From assembly GCA_009700815.1 (NCBI GenBank), contig WLLG01000069.1:1-8591 (forward strand): a stretch of 8,591 bases of DNA. The letters run 5' to 3'. This DNA is from Actinomycetota bacterium (GTDB lineage: Bacteria > Actinomycetota > Acidimicrobiia > Acidimicrobiales > Microtrichaceae). Both the position numbers and the translations under genes were made by a program. Below are positions 1 through 8,591 of the stretch, one piece after another. The notes under the pieces are model-generated. The model worked only from the letters and a program-made list of their open reading frames with translations. It ran no database searches and was not told the DNA's origin. The first letter of the stretch is position 1; each line of letters starts with the position of its first letter.

Positions 1-1
1 C

Positions 2-1399
2 AACTTCGAAGATGCCATCATCTTGAACGAGCGAATTGTTCGTGATGATGTCCTCACCTCGATTCACATCAAGCAGCATGAGGTCGACGCAAGAGACACA
101 AAGCTCGGCCCAGAAGAGATCACTCGGGATATTCCGAACCTCTCCGAGGAAATCCTGGCCGACCTTGACGAGCGCGGAATCATCCGTGTCGGTGCCGAGG
201 TCAACCCCGGGGACGTCCTCGTGGGCAAGGTCACGCCAAAGGGAGAGACCGAACTCACCCCAGAAGAGCGTCTGCTGCGTGCGATCTTCGGCGAGAAGGC
301 TCGTGAAGTACGAGACACCTCGCTCAAGGTTCCTCACGGCGAGGTCGGCAAGGTCATTGACGTCAAGGTATTCAGCCGTGACGACAGCCATGAGCTTCCG
401 CCTGGAGTGAATCAACTCGTCCGTATCTTCGTTGCTCAGAAGCGCAAGATCTCGGTTGGTGACAAGCTCGCTGGGCGTCACGGTAACAAGGGTGTTATCT
501 CGGCCATCTTGCCATCAGAGGACATGCCCTTCATGGAGGACGGCTCGCCTGTAGACGTCATCTTGAACCCGCTCGGCGTGCCTTCACGAATGAACGTTGG
601 ACAGGTACTCGAGACTCACTTGGGTTGGGCTGCCCGTTGGGGTTGGACTGACGGAAACACCGAGGTTGGAGAAAATCCCATCCGCGGAACCGAAACCAAG
701 ACCCGGCCTACAACCCGTCCGGCCACGCTCGTGGCTACGCCAGTATTTGATGGCGCCAAATGGGACGAAGTTGAGCTGGCCGGCAAGCACCCGACCATTA
801 AGAAGATCTTCGAGAACCTGCATCCAGAAGCAGCGGATGGTACTCGCCTGATCGGTTCAGATGGCAAGGTCACCCTGTATAACGGCCGCACCGGAGAGCG
901 TTACGACAACCCAATTACAGTTGGCTACAAGTACATCTTGAAGCTGGCCCACTTGGTGGACGACAAGATCCACGCTCGGTCCACTGGCCCGTACTCAATG
1001 ATTACTCAGCAGCCACTTGGTGGTAAGGCCCAGTTCGGCGGACAGCGATTCGGCGAGATGGAAGTGTGGGCTCTCGAGGCCTACGGTGCCGCTTACTGCC
1101 TGCAGGAACTGCTGACTATCAAGTCCGATGACACCCTCGGCCGCGTCAAGGTGTACGAGGCAATCGTCAAGGGGGAGAACATCCCCGAGCCCGGTATTCC
1201 AGAGAGCTTCAAAGTGCTCATCAAGGAAATGCAGGCACTGTGTCTAAACGTCGAAGTGCTTTCGCAGAATGGTGAAGAGATCAAGATGCGAGAACTCGAC
1301 GAAGACTTCTTTAGAGCCGCCGAAGAGCTTGGCATTGATTTGTCTCGCCCAGAACGTGGTACCGACGAGGATGACGCCCGCCGCCAGGCCGGGCGCTGA
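2..1399 (+). CDS. rpoB: RNA polymerase beta subunit, C-terminal part (5' end outside window)
   Basis: The frame is open from the first base and ends at TGA 1397-1399, giving 465 codons. Bacterial RpoB is roughly 1150-1350 residues, so the N-terminal part, including the rifampicin-binding region, lies upstream. The fragment opens with the conserved NFEDAIIL-type segment. Residues near 147 (nt 440-493) read KRKISVGDKLAGRHGNKG, which carries the basic residues lining the polymerase active centre. The LNPLGVPSRMN segment follows, and the C-terminal clamp/switch region GGKAQFGGQRFGEMEVWALE starts at nt 1019. With beta' the subunit forms the catalytic cleft that makes RNA. A Thr/Arg/Pro-rich stretch (about nt 662-733) sits in a region that varies between phyla. 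The tail is short and charged. rpoC follows after 14 nt, so the two are one operon. I see no frameshift or missing core residue. An in-frame TTG at 23 is internal, not a start. Identification is secure. Confidence 0.98.
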   Translation, partial: NFEDAIILNERIVRDDVLTSIHIKQHEVDARDTKLGPEEITRDIPNLSEEILADLDERGIIRVGAEVNPGDVLVGKVTPKGETELTPEERLLRAIFGEKAREVRDTSLKVPHGEVGKVIDVKVFSRDDSHELPPGVNQLVRIFVAQKRKISVGDKLAGRHGNKGVISAILPSEDMPFMEDGSPVDVILNPLGVPSRMNVGQVLETHLGWAARWGWTDGNTEVGENPIRGTETKTRPTTRPATLVATPVFDGAKWDEVELAGKHPTIKKIFENLHPEAADGTRLIGSDGKVTLYNGRTGERYDNPITVGYKYILKLAHLVDDKIHARSTGPYSMITQQPLGGKAQFGGQRFGEMEVWALEAYGAAYCLQELLTIKSDDTLGRVKVYEAIVKGENIPEPGIPESFKVLIKEMQALCLNVEVLSQNGEEIKMRELDEDFFRAAEELGIDLSRPERGTDEDDARRQAGR

Positions 1400-1400
1400 G

Positions 1401-1405
1401 AGAGG
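1401..1405 (+). promoter_or_regulatory. Ribosome binding site of rpoC
   Basis: AGAGG lies 8 nt before the ATG at 1414, immediately after the rpoB stop codon. It supports this ATG, which also begins the conserved MIDVNLFDQLRIGLA N-terminus. The short gap implies translation of rpoC by ribosomes leaving rpoB or re-initiating. Confidence 0.75.
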
Positions 1406-1413
1406 CTGAAATC

Positions 1414-5451
<4,038 letters not shown>

Positions 5452-5500
5452 TCAGTTCGGTAGTCTGGGAGCCGGTTTCGACCTGTTTCCACAAGAGTTT

Positions 5501-5542
5501 CTGCAACGGGCGGGCCATCTGGTCGGCCCGTTTGCAGTTTTT
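5501..5542 (+). terminator. Intrinsic terminator of the rpoBC operon
   Basis: The inner stem CGGGCC (5511-5516) pairs with GGCCCG (5525-5530) around an 8-nt loop. The outer stem CTGCAA (5501-5506) pairs with TTGCAG (5532-5537), with CGGG and a single T left as an internal loop. Alternatively CTGCAACGGGC pairs with the right arm with one T bulged. Five T residues (5538-5542) follow directly. It begins about 50 nt after the rpoC stop and fits a rho-independent terminator separating rpoBC from the ribosomal protein genes. Confidence 0.82.
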
Positions 5543-5556
5543 GTATGCATCTCTGT

Positions 5557-5586
5557 TTGCAGGTGCTAGCACTCGGGTCGTAGAGT
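5557..5586 (+). promoter_or_regulatory. Candidate primary-sigma promoter for rpsL-rpsG-fusA
   Basis: TTGCAG (5557-5562, -35-like) and TAGAGT (5581-5586, -10-like, matching TAnnnT) are separated by 18 nt. It lies just downstream of the terminator and about 110 nt before rpsL, where a str-operon promoter is expected. The predicted start near 5593 gives a leader of roughly 105 nt. This is by inspection only; the -35 box matches the consensus at 4 of 6 positions. Confidence 0.55.
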
Positions 5587-5629
5587 GTCTGTTCGGCCGT
5601 TGGCTGCGTTCATTCGCGCCGTACGAACA

Positions 5630-5655
5630 CGGGTCAGACGGATTTCCGTGACTCG
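5630..5655 (+). promoter_or_regulatory. Predicted stem-loop in the rpsL mRNA leader
   Basis: CGGGTC (5630-5635) pairs with GACTCG (5650-5655), including one G-U pair. After a 2-nt AG bulge, ACGG (5638-5641) pairs with CCGT (5646-5649), closing an ATTT loop. That gives ten base pairs with one bulge. No T-run follows, so it is not a terminator. Its position about 43 nt before the rpsL start would suit a leader element, for example a ribosomal-protein binding site, but I do not recognise a known family and the function is inferred. Confidence 0.35.
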
Positions 5656-5686
5656 GCCTGCCCTCATCCGTCGTTGAAAGAAGTAC

Positions 5687-5691
5687 AGAGG
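5687..5691 (+). promoter_or_regulatory. Ribosome binding site of rpsL, selecting a GTG start
   Basis: AGAGG ends 7 nt before GTG 5699. No upstream ATG gives a plausible S12, and the family N-terminus (MPTIxQLVRKGR) begins exactly at this GTG, so the site decides the start. Confidence 0.75.
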
Positions 5692-5698
5692 TTTTACC

Positions 5699-6070
5699 GT
5701 GCCCACGATTGAGCAGTTGGTCCGCAAGGGCCGTCAGAGCAAGCGACGCAAAGAGTCGACGCCGGCCCTGAAAGGCGCGCCACAGCGCCGTGGCACATGC
5801 ACCCGCGTGTTCACCACGACTCCAAAGAAGCCCAATTCGGCACTGCGCAAGGTTGCCCGTGTGCGCCTGTCGAGCGGTATCGAGGTCACGGCCTATATCC
5901 CTGGTGAAGATCACAATCTGCAGGAGCACAGCATTGTGCTTGTTCGCGGTGGTCGTGTGAAAGACCTTCCAGGTGTTCGTTACAAAATCATCCGCGGCAC
6001 GCTCGACACTTCGGGTGTGCGTGGTCGTAAGCAGGCACGTTCCCGCTACGGCGCCAAGAAGGAGTCCTGA
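5699..6070 (+). CDS. rpsL: 30S ribosomal protein S12
   Basis: 123-residue S12, the decoding-centre protein of the small subunit that helps tRNA selection. The start is GTG with AGAGG 7 nt upstream, and the N-terminus MPTIEQLVRKGR is the family's. The decoding loops TTPKKPNSALRK (K43) and GGRVKDLPGVRY (K88, D89) are intact. The lysines at which streptomycin-resistance changes usually occur are unchanged, so the sequence is wild type there; D89 is the residue methylthiolated by RimO in E. coli. The basic C-terminus RKQARSRYGAKKES is typical of actinobacteria. One oddity: the usual PGEGHNLQEHS loop reads PGEDHNLQEHS, with D71 in place of a highly conserved glycine. It is the first gene of the str operon, preceded by its own candidate promoter, and rpsG starts one base after its stop. 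Confidence 0.98.
   Translation: MPTIEQLVRKGRQSKRRKESTPALKGAPQRRGTCTRVFTTTPKKPNSALRKVARVRLSSGIEVTAYIPGEDHNLQEHSIVLVRGGRVKDLPGVRYKIIRGTLDTSGVRGRKQARSRYGAKKES
6059..6064 (+). promoter_or_regulatory. Ribosome binding site of rpsG inside the rpsL end
   Basis: AAGGAG, a strong Shine-Dalgarno match, lies within the last rpsL codons, 7 nt before the ATG at 6072. With one base between the rpsL stop and the rpsG start, it indicates translational coupling of S12 and S7. It fixes the start at 6072 rather than the longer in-frame reading from 5973 that would overlap rpsL. Confidence 0.85.
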
Positions 6071-6071
6071 T

Positions 6072-6542
6072 ATGCCCCGTAAGGGTCCAGCCCCACGACG
6101 CGAACTTTTGCCTGATCCGGTCTACCGGTCAGTACTCGTTACGCAGGTAGTCAACAAGATCATGCAGCGCGGCAAGCGCTCCACAGCCGAGAAAATCGTC
6201 TATGACGCTTTGACCTTGGTTGAAGAAAAGACTGGCGACGAGCCAATTGCGACGCTCAAGCGAGCTGTAGATAATTGCAAGCCGCAACTCGAGGTTCGTA
6301 GCCGTCGTGTTGGTGGCGCCACGTATCAGGTGCCAGTAGAGGTTCGGCCTCGCCGCTCAAACACCCTGGCCATTCGCTGGCTCGTGGGTTACTCACGTCA
6401 GCGGCGTGAGCGCACCATGGCCGAGCGTCTTGCAAATGAGTTGATGGATGCAAGCAACGGTGTTGGAGCATCCATGAAGCGCAAAGAAGACCTGCACAAG
6501 ATGGCAGAGTCCAATAAGGCCTTCGCCCATTACCGCTGGTAA
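6072..6542 (+). CDS. rpsG: 30S ribosomal protein S7
   Basis: 156-residue S7, the standard bacterial length. S7 is a primary 16S rRNA binding protein that starts assembly of the 30S head and lies near the E-site tRNA. Seen in order: basic N-terminus MPRKGPAPRRE; the helical NKIMQRGKRSTAEKIVYDAL block; the beta-hairpin segment RRVGGATYQVPVEVRPRR, which contacts RNA; and the C-terminal helices ending in KMAESNKAFAHYRW. All family landmarks are present and nothing looks unusual. It is coupled to rpsL (one-base gap, strong internal ribosome binding site). In E. coli S7 represses its own operon by binding the S12-S7 junction. That junction is almost absent here, so any such autoregulation would need another site, such as the rpsL leader or the rpsG-fusA spacer; this is inference. 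Confidence 0.98.
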   Translation: MPRKGPAPRRELLPDPVYRSVLVTQVVNKIMQRGKRSTAEKIVYDALTLVEEKTGDEPIATLKRAVDNCKPQLEVRSRRVGGATYQVPVEVRPRRSNTLAIRWLVGYSRQRRERTMAERLANELMDASNGVGASMKRKEDLHKMAESNKAFAHYRW

Positions 6543-6543
6543 T

Positions 6544-6623
6544 TCCCCGCTATTGCTGGCAATGCTCCACTAGTGCCGGCCCTACTCCACCGTTGCCGGT
6601 ACCGCTCCACCGTTCTTTGTCTG
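6544..6623 (+). repeat. Degenerate 20-bp tandem repeat between rpsG and fusA
   Basis: Four consecutive 20-base units begin at 6544, 6564, 6584 and 6604. The shared core is CTCCAC followed by a TTGCCGG- or GTGCCGG-like part. Units 2 and 3 match at about 13 of 20 positions by my count, unit 1 matches unit 2 similarly, and unit 4 keeps CTCCACCGTT but diverges afterwards. It starts right after the rpsG stop and codes for nothing I recognise. It may be a decayed duplication, a protein-binding array or chance. Confidence 0.5.
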
Positions 6624-6627
6624 CTAA

Positions 6628-6683
6628 TCGGACGAGGAACAACCGAAGTTGTTGAAGATAAATCAGTCCGAATGTCCGTCCGA
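6628..6683 (+). promoter_or_regulatory. Self-complementary leader upstream of fusA
   Basis: AACAAC (6638-6643) and GTTGTT (6648-6653) form a perfect 6-bp hairpin with a CGAA tetraloop. Around it, TCGGACG (6628-6634) can pair with CGTCCGA (6677-6683). Alternatively, its first six bases can pair with GTCCGA (6666-6671). The two outer pairings exclude each other. The block ends about 23 nt before the fusA start, and no T-run marks a terminator. A regulatory role is only inferred. Confidence 0.35.
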
Positions 6684-6706
6684 CCTAGAACACCGCGAGA
6701 TGAATG

Positions 6707-8591
6707 ATGGCTCAGTTTCCACTCGACCGAACACGCAATATCGGCATCATGGCTCACATCGATGCTGGAAAAACAACGACCACTGAGCGGATCCTGTTTT
6801 ATACAGGCAAGACGTACAAAATCGGTGAGGTTCATGAGGGCGCTGCCACCATGGACTGGATGGAACAAGAGCAGGAGCGTGGTATCACGATCACGTCCGC
6901 TGCTACCACTGCTTTTTGGACAGACACGCTCAACAAGATTGAGCACAGGATCCAGATCATCGACACTCCTGGCCACGTCGACTTCACGGTAGAGGTTGAG
7001 CGTTCGCTTCGAGTGCTAGATGGCGCCGTTGCGGTGTTCGACGGCGTAGCCGGCGTAGAGCCACAAACAGAGACCGTGTGGCGCCAGGCTGACAACTACA
7101 AAGTCCCTCGCATGTGTTTCATCAACAAGATGGACCGCACCGGGGCAGATTTTTATGCTTCCTTGGCCTCGATCAAGGATCGCCTCCAAGCAAACGTGGC
7201 AGTTATTCAGTTGCCGATCGGCGCCGAGGGCGATTACCGAGGCATCGTCGATCTCATCACCATGAAGGCATGGGTGTGGGATGGCGAGGAGCTTGGGGCT
7301 AGCTGGGAAGTTGTAGACATCCCAGAAGACCTGCAAGAACTCTCTGAGGAATATCGCGATGCGCTCATGGACGTGCTCGGAGAGACCTCCGACACGATCA
7401 TGGAGAAGTACCTGAACGAGCAAGAGATCTCTCCTGAAGAGATCCGTGCAGCACTGCGTGACGCAACCATCCATCATGGGGTCGTCCCCGTGCTGAACGG
7501 CACTGCATTCAAGAACAAGGGTGTTCAGCCACTGCTTGACGCAGTGTGCTGGTACATGCCCTCGCCCGCAGAGTTGCCTCCAGTAGTCGGCACCAACAAA
7601 AAGGGTGAAGAGGTTGAGCGTAAGCCTTCTTCTGATGAGCCCTTCTCGGCGCTGGCATTCAAGATCATGACGGCACCTCACGTTGGAAAGCTCACGTACT
7701 TCCGTGTGTACTCCGGCAAGCTGGACAAGGGCGGCACCGTCTACAACAGCCGCTCAGGCAACAAAGAACGCATTGGGCGAGTGCTCGAAATGCATGCCAA
7801 TGAGCAGATCGAGCAAGATGCGGTCTACGCCGGAGACATCGTTGCCGGAATCGGCCTGAAAGACACACGCACTGGTGACACGCTGAGTGATCCGAACGAC
7901 GTGGTTGTACTCGAATCCCTTGAGTTCCCTGACCCCGTTATCCAGGTTGCTGTAGAGCCCAAGACCAAGGCTGATCAGGACAAAATGTCTAAGGCTTTGT
8001 ATTCGCTCTCTGAAGAAGACCCCACCTTCCGGGTTCAGACCGATGAAGAAACTGGTCAGACCCTGATTTCGGGCATGGGCGAGTTGCACCTCGAGGTCCT
8101 CGTTGACCGCATGATGCGAGAGTTCAGAGTAGAAGCAACAGTGGGTAAGCCCCAGGTTGCCTACCGTGAAACCATCACCAAGGTCATTGACAGCCACACC
8201 TACCTGCACAAGAAGCAGACTGGTGGAACAGGTCAGTACGCCAAGATCATCATTGCCATCGAGCCCTCCGGCCCCGGCGGTGGTTACGAGTTCGCAGACG
8301 AAATTTCTGGTGGTCGAATTCCGAAGGAATACATCCCTTCTGTCGGCCACGGTGTTTCCGATGCAATGACCACGGGTACGCTCGCCGGTTTCCCCATGGT
8401 GGACATCAAGGTCCGCCTGCTTGATGGCGACTACCACGACGTTGACTCTTCAGAAATGGCATTCAAGATTGCTGGCACGATGGGCTTCAAAGAAGCCGTC
8501 CGTAAAGCCACACCAGTGCTACTCGAACCCATCATGGCCGTAGAGGTCGTGACCCCAGAGGAGTACATGGGAGATGTCATCGGCGACCTGA
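6707..8591 (+). CDS. fusA: Translation elongation factor G (3' end outside window)
   Basis: EF-G, the GTPase that drives ribosomal translocation and, with RRF, ribosome recycling. The frame is open for 628 codons to the window edge; EF-G is about 700 residues, so roughly the last 70 (end of domain V) are missing. GTPase motifs: G1 AHIDAGKT (16-23), switch region RGITIT (58-63), G3 DTPGH (86-90), G4 NKMD (140-143) and a G5 element reading TAFK (266-269) where SAFK is usual. Domain II follows, then domain III (ISGMGELHLEV), domain IV (HDVDSSEMAFKIAG) and the start of domain V (LLEPIMAVEVVTPEEYMG). Two in-frame ATGs, 6704 and 6707, are adjacent. I chose 6707 because GAGA at 6697-6700 is 6 nt from it and it gives the usual MA- N-terminus; the ribosome binding site is weak. 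Gene order and intact motifs indicate the main EF-G rather than an FusA2-type paralogue. It is 164 nt from rpsG, a gap holding repeats and potential RNA structure. Confidence 0.97.
   Translation, partial: MAQFPLDRTRNIGIMAHIDAGKTTTTERILFYTGKTYKIGEVHEGAATMDWMEQEQERGITITSAATTAFWTDTLNKIEHRIQIIDTPGHVDFTVEVERSLRVLDGAVAVFDGVAGVEPQTETVWRQADNYKVPRMCFINKMDRTGADFYASLASIKDRLQANVAVIQLPIGAEGDYRGIVDLITMKAWVWDGEELGASWEVVDIPEDLQELSEEYRDALMDVLGETSDTIMEKYLNEQEISPEEIRAALRDATIHHGVVPVLNGTAFKNKGVQPLLDAVCWYMPSPAELPPVVGTNKKGEEVERKPSSDEPFSALAFKIMTAPHVGKLTYFRVYSGKLDKGGTVYNSRSGNKERIGRVLEMHANEQIEQDAVYAGDIVAGIGLKDTRTGDTLSDPNDVVVLESLEFPDPVIQVAVEPKTKADQDKMSKALYSLSEEDPTFRVQTDEETGQTLISGMGELHLEVLVDRMMREFRVEATVGKPQVAYRETITKVIDSHTYLHKKQTGGTGQYAKIIIAIEPSGPGGGYEFADEISGGRIPKEYIPSVGHGVSDAMTTGTLAGFPMVDIKVRLLDGDYHDVDSSEMAFKIAGTMGFKEAVRKATPVLLEPIMAVEVVTPEEYMGDVIGDL

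Noticed and set aside
5567..5589. CIRCE-like inverted repeat (AGCACTC / GAGTGTC) over the rpsL promoter
   Set aside because: The HrcA operator needs TTAGCACTC-N9-GAGTGCTAA. Here the spacer is 8 nt, only about five base pairs are symmetric and the right arm diverges. A heat-shock operator on a ribosomal operon would also be odd.
5973..6071. Longer S7 starting inside rpsL
   Set aside because: The extra residues overlap S12 coding sequence in another frame, while the ATG at 6072 has a strong AAGGAG and gives the exact family N-terminus and length.
6593..6691. Separate promoter for fusA in the rpsG-fusA spacer
   Set aside because: Candidate boxes (TTGCCG, TTGAAG, TAATCG, TAGAAC) do not combine with a 16-19 nt spacing, so none is supportable.

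Overview
This window is a core housekeeping locus: the end of the rpoB-rpoC (RNA polymerase beta/beta') operon followed by the start of the str operon (rpsL-rpsG-fusA). All five genes lie on the + strand. The protein sequences point to an actinobacterium (Actinomycetota). RpoC starts with the actinobacterial-type N-terminus and zinc ribbon and carries the lineage's helical, coiled-coil-like insertion after it, and S12, S7 and EF-G are also of actinobacterial type. GC is moderate (about 55-60% in the lines I counted), lower than in Streptomyces or Mycobacterium. Overall resemblance makes Acidimicrobiia or a relative plausible, but I cannot prove the class from sequence alone.

Layout: (1) 2-1399, the C-terminal 465 codons of rpoB. 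(2) 1414-5451, complete rpoC, 14 nt downstream and surely co-transcribed. (3) 5452-5698, a 247-nt spacer holding a strong intrinsic terminator (5501-5542), a plausible sigma-A-type promoter (5557-5586) and a leader hairpin (5630-5655), so the str genes probably have their own transcription start. (4) 5699-6070 rpsL (GTG start) and 6072-6542 rpsG, one base apart and very likely translationally coupled. (5) 6543-6706, a 164-nt spacer with a degenerate 20-bp tandem repeat and a self-complementary leader. (6) 6707 to the window end, fusA, truncated by the window after about 628 codons. Together the genes encode the two catalytic RNA polymerase subunits, two 30S proteins and the translocase EF-G.

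There is no mobile element, CRISPR array, tRNA or defence system here. The most interesting signal lies inside an ordinary gene. RpoC has lost all four cysteines of the second beta' zinc-binding site (E. coli C814, C888, C895, C898) while keeping the surrounding fold and the whole first zinc site. The same protein has substitutions at normally near-invariant positions of the bridge helix (His to Pro) and of the DSGARG segment (Asp to Gly). Lesser points are a Gly to Asp change in a conserved S12 loop, the repeat and alternative RNA pairings before fusA, and an acidic RpoC tail. Comparisons with E. coli and M. tuberculosis proteins are from memory, not from an alignment program.
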